26,166 bases of DNA from a virus, in IMG/VR virus record IMGVR_UViG_3300042544_004687, positions 1-26,166 of that record. One strand, written 5' to 3'. Shown here in pieces: positions 13,198 through 20,972 of this stretch. The position numbers were made by a program, and so were the translations under genes. The first letter of the stretch is position 1. Each line of letters begins with the position of its first letter. The notes beneath the pieces are model-generated. The model had not been told where the DNA came from and did not search any database. It was given only the letters and a program-made list of their open reading frames with translations.

Positions 13198-15510
13198 TTA
13201 ACTACTACATCCAAAACACTCAAATTGACTATCAACAGGTCTTTCAACCTTCTTTTCAGTAGACATATCGATAGCTAAATGTTTTGCTTTATTTTCAACA
13301 GGCTGACTTCTTAAATAATACTGACCAGTTTTAAGACCCAACCTCCAACCTAAATTGTGAGCTGTACTTAATTTACCAACCGTTGGAGTATCGAAGAAAA
13401 GATTAAGACTTTGAGATTGGTCAATAAATGGACCTCTATCTGCAGACATATTAATAAGAGCACCCTGAGATAACTCCCAAACTGTTTTATACACCTCTTT
13501 TAATTCAGAACTAATCACTGGTATGTTTTGAATACTTCCGTCATTTTTGATTAACTCATTTAGAATATCTCTATTCCAAAGATCTGCCTCTTCTAAATCC
13601 TTAACTAAATGCTTGTTAACCATAGCAAATTCACCACCTGTTACTTTACGAACATATAAATTTGAAGTAAATGGCTCAAACGCTTCATTTGAACCGATTA
13701 CACGAGCAGAACTAGCTGTTGGAGGGCAAGTAGTCACTAAAGAGTTTCTTACTCCATACTTTAAGATATCTTCTCTAAGAGTAGCCCAATCGTGCATACC
13801 GCTTAAACTTTCCTCTTTCAATCCCCACATTTCCCATTGGAAAATACCTTGTGAAATAGGAGAACCTTCGTAGTGCTCATAAGTTAACCCTGTTTCTTTT
13901 GCTAAGTCACAAGATTGTCTTAAAGCATTAAAGTATATTGTTTCAAAAATATCTTTATTTAACTTTTTAGATTCATCAGAAGTAAATGGCAATCTAAGCA
14001 TAGCAAACACATCTGCCAAACCTTGGATACCAATTCCTAGAGCTCGTTGCTCTAAACCTCCCTTACGACCTTCTTTGGTTGAATATTCGTTTACATCAAT
14101 AGCAATGTTAAGAGATTTTGTAATCGAGCGAACAACTCTACCCAATTCTTTGAAATCATATTTTTTACCCTTAACAAATTTCTGAACTGGTACTGATGTA
14201 AGTGTACAAATCGCAGTTGTATCTCTATCCGTTACCTCCATAATTTCTGAACACAAGTTACTAGAATGAATCACGCCAAAGTTTTTTTGGTTTGACTTTT
14301 CATTCGCCTGATCCTTGTAACACATATAAGGCATACCTGTTTCGATTTGAGATTCTAATATCTTAATCCACAAATCATGAGCCTTAATTTTAGACCCTAT
14401 TCCAAGCGCTACAGCCTTATTGTATTCTTCTTCAAACTCTTGACCATATATTTCATAGAAAGGCTTTAAACCTGCTACTTTAATATCGTGAGGGCAGAAT
14501 AAATACCAATCACCGCTTTCTTGTACCGCTCTCATAAAGTTATCAGGAATCCAAAGCGCAGAAAATAAATCACGAGCTCTCAATGTTTCATCACCAGTCT
14601 TTTTTCTAATTTCTAAAACATCAAAAACATCTTTATGCCAAGGCTCGATATATACAGCGCAAGAACCTGGTCTCTTTCCTCTTTGATTCCAAAATCTTAA
14701 TGCCTCGTTTACAACTTTTAAGTATTTTAAAATACCACCTGCTTTACCATCTGATTTTCCTACATTACTTTCTTTTGAACGAATGTTAGATACTGCTAAT
14801 CCAATACCTTCAGCTTTAGATGATGATACTGAAATTCTACCCAACATATCTAATAAACCATCAGTAGAATCATCAGGTACAATAGAAAGATTACAAGATG
14901 CAATCTGACCGATGTTTGTACCAATATTAATTTTAATGGGAGTTGCTGGACTTTCTTTCTGACTACTTAAATCGCTGTATTTTTCTTTAAAATCTTTTGC
15001 ATTTTCGGTCACCATCAAAGCAACTCTCACATACATATGTTGAGGTCTTTCAATAACTATGCCTTCAGATGTTTTTAAAAGATAAATATCTTTTAATGAA
15101 CACCAACCAAAATAATCAAAATTATAATCTCTAGAATAATCAATAACTGATTCTATTAAATCAATATTCTCTTTTACTTTGTTATAATAAACTTCGCTTA
15201 ACAAACCGCTATTATACATTTTTTTGGTAGCTTTCATAAATGAATCTTCAGTTTCTTTATGAAGTTTACTTATTGCTATATTTGCTGCCAACTTAGAATA
15301 GTCAGGATGATTCATTGCCAATGATTCAGACACCACTGAAATTAAATCATCTAATTGGTTTGTTGTCATATTATCAGCCAAACCTTGTGTTACCTTAATA
15401 AACACCTCGTCCGCATTAACTTTTAATCCTTCTGCTTGTTTCTTAATTCTAGTTAATATCCTACTAGGATTAAAATCAATCTTGTTTCCGTTTCTTTTTA
15501 TTACTTGCAT
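13198..15510 (-). CDS. nrdA: Class Ia ribonucleotide reductase, large (alpha) subunit
   Basis: 770 aa. Reduces ribonucleoside diphosphates to deoxy forms for phage DNA synthesis, as a complex with NrdB. An N-terminal ATP-cone (about 1-90, starting MQVIKRNGNKIDF) suggests overall activity control by ATP/dATP. Active-site residues are in place: Cys206 (ASCNLSIVPDD), the N418-C420-E422 group (SSNLCSEIM), Cys435 (AICTLTSVPV), the Tyr731-Tyr732 radical relay (GLKTGQYYLR), and a C-terminal redox pair Cys765/Cys768 (ECFGCSS) used for re-reduction. The residues after Cys435 differ from the usual C-N-L-A-S. It lies 32 nt after nrdB in one operon with helicase, exonuclease and recombinase. Full-length and apparently functional. 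Confidence 0.97.
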   Translation of the reverse strand: MQVIKRNGNKIDFNPSRILTRIKKQAEGLKVNADEVFIKVTQGLADNMTTNQLDDLISVVSESLAMNHPDYSKLAANIAISKLHKETEDSFMKATKKMYNSGLLSEVYYNKVKENIDLIESVIDYSRDYNFDYFGWCSLKDIYLLKTSEGIVIERPQHMYVRVALMVTENAKDFKEKYSDLSSQKESPATPIKINIGTNIGQIASCNLSIVPDDSTDGLLDMLGRISVSSSKAEGIGLAVSNIRSKESNVGKSDGKAGGILKYLKVVNEALRFWNQRGKRPGSCAVYIEPWHKDVFDVLEIRKKTGDETLRARDLFSALWIPDNFMRAVQESGDWYLFCPHDIKVAGLKPFYEIYGQEFEEEYNKAVALGIGSKIKAHDLWIKILESQIETGMPYMCYKDQANEKSNQKNFGVIHSSNLCSEIMEVTDRDTTAICTLTSVPVQKFVKGKKYDFKELGRVVRSITKSLNIAIDVNEYSTKEGRKGGLEQRALGIGIQGLADVFAMLRLPFTSDESKKLNKDIFETIYFNALRQSCDLAKETGLTYEHYEGSPISQGIFQWEMWGLKEESLSGMHDWATLREDILKYGVRNSLVTTCPPTASSARVIGSNEAFEPFTSNLYVRKVTGGEFAMVNKHLVKDLEEADLWNRDILNELIKNDGSIQNIPVISSELKEVYKTVWELSQGALINMSADRGPFIDQSQSLNLFFDTPTVGKLSTAHNLGWRLGLKTGQYYLRSQPVENKAKHLAIDMSTEKKVERPVDSQFECFGCSS

Positions 15511-15542
15511 TTTTGTATTATTTATCGTATTTATTGTGCTTA

Positions 15543-16511
15543 TTAAATTTCTTCATCAAAACTAATTGGACCTGTTAAGTCGGCAGTTTTATATTCAGTA
15601 GGTCTATTTTCAAAAAAGTTTGATTTAGACTTTAATGCAATTTGATTCATAAACTCAAAAGGTTGTTTTGAACCAAACTCGATATCACACCCTAGCTGAG
15701 CTAAAAGTTGATCTGTCACGTATTCTAAATATTGTTTCATCAATTCAGAATTCATTCCAATTAAAGAGATAGGTAAAGACTCTGTAATAAATTCTTTTTC
15801 TATTTCAAGAGCAGATAAAAGTATTTCACGAATTCTAGCTTTTGAGGGTTTGTTTAAAATATGATTATTTAATAAATGAATTGCAAAATCACAATGCATA
15901 GCCTCATCTCTAGAAATAAAAGCATTACTACTACATAAACCTGGCATTAAACCTCTAGACTTTAAATAGAAGATACTACAAAAAGAACCTGAGAAGAAAA
16001 TACCTTCAACGGCCACAAAAGCAATCAATCTCTCTATAAAAGATTCTGATTCAACCCACTTAAGAGCCCACTCTGCCTTTTTCTTTACAGGTGGCATATA
16101 TTCAATAGCTTTAAAGCATTCATTTCTCTCCTTTGCATCTTTAATATATGTATCAATTAACAGAGAGTAAGTATTGCTATGCACATTTTCCATATGAATC
16201 TGAAGCCCGTAGAAAAATTTAGCTTCTGTATACTGAACCTCATTTAAGAAGTTAACAGCTAAATTTTCATTTACTATCCCATCAGAAGCTGCAAAAAAAG
16301 CCAATACATTTTTAATAAAAAATCTTTCATTGTCTGTAAGTTTGTTTTTCCAATGAGGTATATCTTGAGCTATATCTAACTCCTTAACAGTCCACATAGC
16401 TTTTTCTTGTTCTTCATACAAATCCCATAAGTCTTGGTGCACAATTGGAAACAAAACAAACCTGTCTTGGTTTTCTTTTAAAATCGGTTCTTCCATTTTT
16501 ATTTCATTCAT
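15543..16511 (-). CDS. nrdB: Class Ia ribonucleotide reductase, small (beta) subunit
   Basis: 322 aa. Carries the diiron-tyrosyl radical cofactor that activates NrdA. Ligands and radical site can be placed by comparison with the eukaryote-type R2: Asp46 (KELDIAQD), Glu108 and His111 (MENVHSNTY), Tyr115 (radical), Glu169 (AVEGIFFSG), Glu203 and His206 (RDEAMHCDF). FFAASDGIVNENL is also typical. The C-terminal tail (GPISFDEEI) should dock to NrdA. A complete radical Tyr and ligand set argues for a normal class Ia enzyme. The gene is 87 nt after the helicase stop; no host-type promoter was found in that gap, so it seems to be part of the operon starting at 20166-20196. Confidence 0.97.
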   Translation of the reverse strand: MNEIKMEEPILKENQDRFVLFPIVHQDLWDLYEEQEKAMWTVKELDIAQDIPHWKNKLTDNERFFIKNVLAFFAASDGIVNENLAVNFLNEVQYTEAKFFYGLQIHMENVHSNTYSLLIDTYIKDAKERNECFKAIEYMPPVKKKAEWALKWVESESFIERLIAFVAVEGIFFSGSFCSIFYLKSRGLMPGLCSSNAFISRDEAMHCDFAIHLLNNHILNKPSKARIREILLSALEIEKEFITESLPISLIGMNSELMKQYLEYVTDQLLAQLGCDIEFGSKQPFEFMNQIALKSKSNFFENRPTEYKTADLTGPISFDEEI

Positions 16512-16598
16512 TTTTATTTGTTTTTTTATTTTAGATTTGATTATTATTTAATAAGTGTAGAAATAAATAAAACCAAAAAAATAAAATCTATCTTTTTT

Positions 16599-18038
16599 TT
16601 ATAATTCGTTATCCATCAATATGTCGTTGATATTTTCTATATCATCGTCCTTCTTTTTTTCATTTTTTTTGTTGGTTGACTTCTGATTACTATTCATCAT
16701 AACACCATCTTCTGGAGGTAAAATTTCAATAAAAATTTTATGTGTATCAAAAATTGCAGGAAGATAGAAACCATCTGATCCATTTCTGTTTTTCAAAATA
16801 CCAAAAGTGGCTTCGTTCGCAACCTTGCCCTCATCAGGTCTACCTATACCTATAACTAAATCAGCAGTCGCTGCCTTACCCAAAGCTTCACCAATAGCAT
16901 CAAGACCAAACTTATCCTTGTTCATACCTGATCTATTAGTTTGAGATGCGGTCCAGATTGGAATACCAAACTCAACAGCTATACCTCTAATCCCCTCATA
17001 GATACTCGTAAGTGAGTGTCTTTTTTCGCTAAAGATAGTAAGTGGCTTCATAATATCAGCATAATCAATAAAGAGTATGTCGGGAACAAACCCTTCATTT
17101 GCCTGCAATGTCATTAAGTGAGACATTATTGTATTAGTCGTTGCTTGTCCAGTAGCAAACTCTTTAATAACTAACTGACCGCCTTTATCATCTATTTCTT
17201 GAGCATTTTCTCTTACGACATCAGGATATTCCCAAACATCTTTCATCTTTATTTGATTAAGGCAGGCATCAAACCTTTGACCAACAACCTTTTCAGATAA
17301 CTCTAATGTATAGTAAATAACCTTTTTACCTTCCAATAAAGCCGTAGATGCAATTTTAACTAAAGCCATAGATTTTCCACCACCTGGAGGTGCTAAGATA
17401 ATAGCCATCTCACCACCAGCTAGACCGCCACCAATATATTTATCCAAACCACACATAGCAGGTATTGGAGCTCTAAAATCTCTTTCTAGTCTTTTTTCAA
17501 TATCTCTTAAATAATGGTGACCTGTTTCTTTTGGCTCACCCGCTTTAAGAGCATTTTCCAACTTAACTTTCATGGAGTCATAATTATGACCCTTCCAATC
17601 TTTTACTAATTCAAATAAGCAGTTTTTAACACTTCTTTCTTTGAAGAAATAATAAGCAGAATCTTTAAGGTGATTTGGATTTGTTAATTCTGTAGACTCC
17701 AACTTGTCTATCAACCCAAGTAGATGATCTTTCGCTAATCCTTTTTCTCTTTGTCTAACAATATCTCTCAATGAGCTAAATCTAGCAATTTCCCTATATT
17801 TGTTGTAAAAATCTATTTCATAATTAAGAAGTATTTTTTGATACGATTCAAAATAGTCAACCTGAACAATATCTATAATTCTCTCTGGAAAACCATCCTT
17901 ATCTGTAACAAAAAGTTTTAAGAATCTATTTTGATAATCAACATCAAACGGTTCTATAACTTCCTCCTTAAAGAAAGATATTAAATTCTGTACATCACCA
18001 TCTACTGCAGGTTGTAAAACCTTATCTTTAACTTCCAT
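16599..18038 (-). CDS. DnaB/T4 gp41-like replicative helicase
   Basis: 479 aa, RecA-fold hexameric helicase. The C-terminal motor has CGLDKYIGGGLAGGE (196-210), Walker A APPGGGKS (216-223), YYTLELSEKVVGQR (242-255), Walker B ILFIDYADIM (321-330), WTASQTNRSG (362-371) and the ADLVIGIGR strand. The N-terminal half (about 1-170) is helical and matches the position of the DnaB N-terminal domain but has no clear sequence signature. There is no primase zinc finger or TOPRIM motif, so a primase must be encoded elsewhere. The Asp/Lys-rich C-terminal tail (about 455-479) may bind partners. It should unwind DNA ahead of the family A polymerase. The gene follows the exonuclease by 11 nt. Confidence 0.93.
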   Translation of the reverse strand: MEVKDKVLQPAVDGDVQNLISFFKEEVIEPFDVDYQNRFLKLFVTDKDGFPERIIDIVQVDYFESYQKILLNYEIDFYNKYREIARFSSLRDIVRQREKGLAKDHLLGLIDKLESTELTNPNHLKDSAYYFFKERSVKNCLFELVKDWKGHNYDSMKVKLENALKAGEPKETGHHYLRDIEKRLERDFRAPIPAMCGLDKYIGGGLAGGEMAIILAPPGGGKSMALVKIASTALLEGKKVIYYTLELSEKVVGQRFDACLNQIKMKDVWEYPDVVRENAQEIDDKGGQLVIKEFATGQATTNTIMSHLMTLQANEGFVPDILFIDYADIMKPLTIFSEKRHSLTSIYEGIRGIAVEFGIPIWTASQTNRSGMNKDKFGLDAIGEALGKAATADLVIGIGRPDEGKVANEATFGILKNRNGSDGFYLPAIFDTHKIFIEILPPEDGVMMNSNQKSTNKKNEKKKDDDIENINDILMDNEL

Positions 18039-18049
18039 AAAAACTTATC

Positions 18050-19069
18050 TTAAATTCTCATACCCTTTGAATACTCCACTTCTTTTGTCATGATTCTATA
18101 GAACGGAGAAAAGAAATCTTCCAAACTACCATCCTGTAAATGACTAATCATACCATCTCTTATAAATAAACTCACAGCCTGTTCAATACTTCTATCTTCA
18201 CCTAATGTACCATGCTTTATAGCATCCACCTTTCTAATAGCTTCATCATTCAAGAAAGGCTTTTTAAGATTCATCAATCTTGCATTTCTATACAAAATAC
18301 TTTCTGATTCTAAAATCTTATCGTATATCTTAAGCTTCTTTTTTTGTTGTGCTTCTAAGCTTTCTTCTACTAATCTACTGTAAAGATACTTTTCTTTTTT
18401 GATATTTGGAAAATATTTTATTAAAGTTTCTCTAGTTATACCTCTAACCCCATCAATTTTATCAGACTTGTCACCCTCAAAACACTTGAATAACAGCTCA
18501 TTATCTAATGAATGACCATACTTACTTTCATATTCTTTTCTATTAATAAAAAAAGAACTATCTGAACTCATGATACTAACTTTATCTGAAATTAACTGTA
18601 AATAGTCTTTATCACGACTATAAACAATTATTTCTTCATCGTCTGATTCACTTCTTAAAATGTATTGAGCTATAAGATCATCTGCCTCAATAAAATCAAC
18701 TTCAACTTGTCGAATATACAATTCATCTAAATAGTTTTGAACTTGCATTTTCTGCTTTAACATTTCTACTCTTTCTAGGTCTTGAGGATTATAAAGACCA
18801 TCAGTTGCAATAGCCTTTTGTGTTCTTTCCCAATCTTTATTTCGATTTGCTTTATATGGAGGGTAGATATCATATCGTAATTTTCCTGAATGAAAACCAT
18901 CCCACATTACCACCACTCTATCTGGCATAACTCGGTTCATAGTAGATTTTAAACTATCTATAAAACCGAAGCTACCACCACACAAATGACCTGTACTCGT
19001 CTTTAAGTCTTGACGCTTTTTGAAGTTTCTTTTAAGATTCCATTGACCATCTACTAATAATACACGCAT
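18050..19069 (-). CDS. 5'-3' exonuclease / flap endonuclease (T5 D15/T4 RNase H/Pol I N-terminal type)
   Basis: 339 aa FEN-family nuclease. Metal-binding acidic residues are visible: Asp7 (LLVDGQW), Asp57 (VVMWDG), Glu128/Asp130/Asp131 (EADDLIAQ), Asp153/Asp155 (SRDKDYLQL) and the helix-3-turn-helix acidic site GDKSDKIDGVRGI (199-211). The YPPYKANR segment (69-76) is the family's DNA-contact region. It should remove RNA primers and flaps. The DNA polymerase at 20973-22613 lacks such an N-terminal nuclease domain, so this protein supplies the missing activity as a separate gene. It starts 5 nt after the recombinase stop. Confidence 0.95.
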   Translation of the reverse strand: MRVLLVDGQWNLKRNFKKRQDLKTSTGHLCGGSFGFIDSLKSTMNRVMPDRVVVMWDGFHSGKLRYDIYPPYKANRNKDWERTQKAIATDGLYNPQDLERVEMLKQKMQVQNYLDELYIRQVEVDFIEADDLIAQYILRSESDDEEIIVYSRDKDYLQLISDKVSIMSSDSSFFINRKEYESKYGHSLDNELLFKCFEGDKSDKIDGVRGITRETLIKYFPNIKKEKYLYSRLVEESLEAQQKKKLKIYDKILESESILYRNARLMNLKKPFLNDEAIRKVDAIKHGTLGEDRSIEQAVSLFIRDGMISHLQDGSLEDFFSPFYRIMTKEVEYSKGMRI

Positions 19070-19074
19070 TTTTA

Positions 19075-20133
19075 TTAATCAATAGACACAGAATCCCAAC
19101 CTTTTTCATATTCTAAATTCCAATCTGGAGCATATTTTTTCTTGTACTCATCCATTGCTGTTTTATCATCTAAGATAAATCCATGATTTGTACAAATAAT
19201 CGTACCTTTAGCTGATGTTTCAGTGATGTGATTTTTTTCTAATAAAATACCAGACTTGATTGCGTAGTTCATTTTTTCACCATTTCTAGTCGCATCAACT
19301 TTCGCACTTCTAGTCATAACTCCACCAATTCTAAAAACTAATGTAGAAGGCAAGTATAAACTATCTCCACCATAAGGCTCAATTGTAGTATTTCTTTTAC
19401 CCATTTGAATATTTGGAGGCGACATATAACCTTGATTTACAATGAACAAAGAAGCATTATAAGGACAAGATTCTACTCTTGAGCCATTAATTCTATGAAC
19501 AAGATATCTTTGGAATTCTTCTTTCATAACCCTTGCAGCTTTCATCATAGCCCCACCTTCTCCTTCGTCTTCTTTTCTTTCCAACTCATCTTTAGTAGGT
19601 GTAGCCCCTAATGAATCCCAAATAAATAAAACATCAAATTTGAAGTCTTTTTGTTTTGGGTCGTCTAAATCATCAAGAATATTTTTAATCAACAAACACC
19701 CTTCTTCTATTGTCTTTACACCCTTAAAAAGAAGTGCATTATCTAGATTAACACCCATTTGCGTCGCTCTAGCTTCTGAAAATTTATTTTCAGTTATAAT
19801 AAAAACAGGTACAATACCTTGCTTTTGAGCGTGAGCTGCCAATTCTGTAGCCATTGTAGATTTACCAGTATCTGATTTACCGTAAATCATACACATATGT
19901 CCTATTGGCATACCTGGAAGATTAAAAGTCTGCTTATATGCAGGACTCATGTCAATCCATTCCTGCGGTTTATATTTTGTTTCCACAAAATTAATTTTTG
20001 CCTTATAGTCTTTTAAACTAGCAAACGCTTTATTTATTATTGGCTTCTCTTTCTTTTCTGAGTTTTCTAAAATTTCTCCTGTTTCTGTGTCAACTAATTC
20101 TTCATCAATTTGTTTGATTGCTTTCTTTGCCAT
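19075..20133 (-). CDS. RecA/UvsX-like recombinase
   Basis: 352 aa. The P-loop ATPase core has PIGHMCMIYGKSDTGKS (76-92, Walker A GKSDTGKS), the FIITENKFSEARA segment (111-123) with the likely catalytic Glu115, Walker B DVLFIWDS (167-174), and FIVNQGYMS (230-238) followed by RNTTIEPYGGDSLY, the DNA-binding loop region arrangement of UvsX/RecA. A non-conserved basic/acidic N-terminal 35 residues precede it. It should form filaments on ssDNA and drive strand exchange and recombination-dependent replication. It is closer in layout to phage UvsX-like proteins than to bacterial RecA. It is first in the operon behind the consensus promoter at 20166-20196, with a 32-nt leader region. Confidence 0.9.
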   Translation of the reverse strand: MAKKAIKQIDEELVDTETGEILENSEKKEKPIINKAFASLKDYKAKINFVETKYKPQEWIDMSPAYKQTFNLPGMPIGHMCMIYGKSDTGKSTMATELAAHAQKQGIVPVFIITENKFSEARATQMGVNLDNALLFKGVKTIEEGCLLIKNILDDLDDPKQKDFKFDVLFIWDSLGATPTKDELERKEDEGEGGAMMKAARVMKEEFQRYLVHRINGSRVESCPYNASLFIVNQGYMSPPNIQMGKRNTTIEPYGGDSLYLPSTLVFRIGGVMTRSAKVDATRNGEKMNYAIKSGILLEKNHITETSAKGTIICTNHGFILDDKTAMDEYKKKYAPDWNLEYEKGWDSVSID

Positions 20134-20165
20134 AAGATTTTTTTTTTAAATTGTTATTTAGATTA

Positions 20166-20196
20166 CAAATCTATGAAAGTATTTCTACTTATCAAA
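20166..20196 (-). promoter_or_regulatory. Consensus Bacteroidota promoter for the replication operon
   Basis: On the minus strand TTTG (20196-20193), exactly 19 nt, TAGATTTG (20173-20166), 32 nt before the ATG at 20133. It is one of the clearest promoters in the window and lies just after the terminator of the zinc-ribbon gene. Confidence 0.78.
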
Positions 20197-20242
20197 ATTT
20201 ATTTATTTTTTTATCAACTTATTTTTTTACCAAATTCTTATT

Positions 20243-20269
20243 GATAAAAAAAGAGCGTTAAACGCTCTT
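20243..20269 (-). terminator. Rho-independent terminator after the zinc-ribbon gene
   Basis: AAGAGCGT (20251-20258), loop TAA, ACGCTCTT (20262-20269), perfect 8-bp stem, followed on the minus strand by TTTTTTTATC. Confidence 0.88.
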
Positions 20270-20272
20270 CTC

Positions 20273-20617
20273 TTAATTTTCATCCATTGGAGTACTTGCA
20301 TCCTGCCAATCGAGAACTTTTCTGTCACCTTCTTGTTTAGTTCTTAGATAGAAGATGTCTGGATTTTCTTGTTGTTGACCAAAATTCAAATAAGATTTAC
20401 ATTTTTTGCACTTAATAGTTACATACTTAAATTTTCCTTTTGCTGCGTGAGCACCTAGATCTAAATCATCGTGACCGCATTTACCACACTTTTCAACATT
20501 GTTAAATGATAAGTTTCTAGATGTTAGAACAGCGTCAAATAAATTTGCTCCTTCTACCGAAAATGAATGTACTTCTCTTCCAATTTTTTTCTTAATGTAA
20601 TACGTAATTTTTCCCAT
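20273..20617 (-). CDS. Small zinc-ribbon protein next to the recombinase
   Basis: 114 aa. Four Cys form a zinc ribbon: Cys44-x2-Cys47 (KCGKCGHDD) and Cys70-x2-Cys73 (IKCKKCKSYLNFGQQ). The stretch after the second pair (SYLNFGQQQENPDIFYLRTKQEG) resembles the L-x-FGQ-x-K...LFxxR pattern of small zinc-ribbon proteins that I recall next to phage recombination genes; this is memory, not a search. An N-terminal beta/alpha part (1-40) precedes it. Likely binds nucleic acid and may help replication or recombination. It is its own unit, ended by the terminator at 20243-20269, directly before the recombinase promoter. Confidence 0.85.
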   Translation of the reverse strand: MGKITYYIKKKIGREVHSFSVEGANLFDAVLTSRNLSFNNVEKCGKCGHDDLDLGAHAAKGKFKYVTIKCKKCKSYLNFGQQQENPDIFYLRTKQEGDRKVLDWQDASTPMDEN

Positions 20618-20649
20618 AATAATTCTAATTTATTTATACTATCGATAAA

Positions 20650-20681
20650 TAAATATATAAAAAAAGAGTTCAAAAATCAAG
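20650..20681 (-). promoter_or_regulatory. Possible promoter for the zinc-ribbon gene
   Basis: On the minus strand CTTG (20681-20678), 20 nt, TATATTTA (20657-20650), 32 nt before the ATG at 20617. The last base of the -7 box deviates from TAnnTTTG. Confidence 0.45.
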
Positions 20682-20711
20682 ATTTTTATTAAAAAAATAA
20701 GATTTATTTTT

Positions 20712-20930
20712 TCATTTTTTATCCCACTTCACAAGTTTGCCATTTTGACAATTTTCTGCAAAATCTTCTGCTGATATAAAGTCCCAAACACTTTCTCCTT
20801 TTTTTCTTTTATAAAAAACAGAACCTCCAATATCTCTTACCTGAAACTCATATTCAGTGTTTTTTTTAGCCTCAACAATTATACCAGCTAAAGCTTGCAT
20901 TCTATATTTATAATATTCTGATAAAAACAT
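20712..20930 (-). CDS. Unknown 72-aa protein
   Basis: 72 aa. The N-terminal amphipathic stretch FLSEYYKYRMQALAGIIVEA ends in I-V-E then Ala21, which loosely resembles a T4 capsid-targeting peptide (I-A-E then Ala). The rest (YEFQVRDIGGSVFYKRKKGESVWDFISAEDF) reads as a small beta-rich domain. No family recognised. It lies 42 nt after the polymerase stop with no clear promoter. Confidence 0.68.
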   Translation of the reverse strand: MFLSEYYKYRMQALAGIIVEAKKNTEYEFQVRDIGGSVFYKRKKGESVWDFISAEDFAENCQNGKLVKWDKK

Positions 20931-20972
20931 TTAACAACTTGTCTATTATATAATAAATATGTCAAAAGTTTT

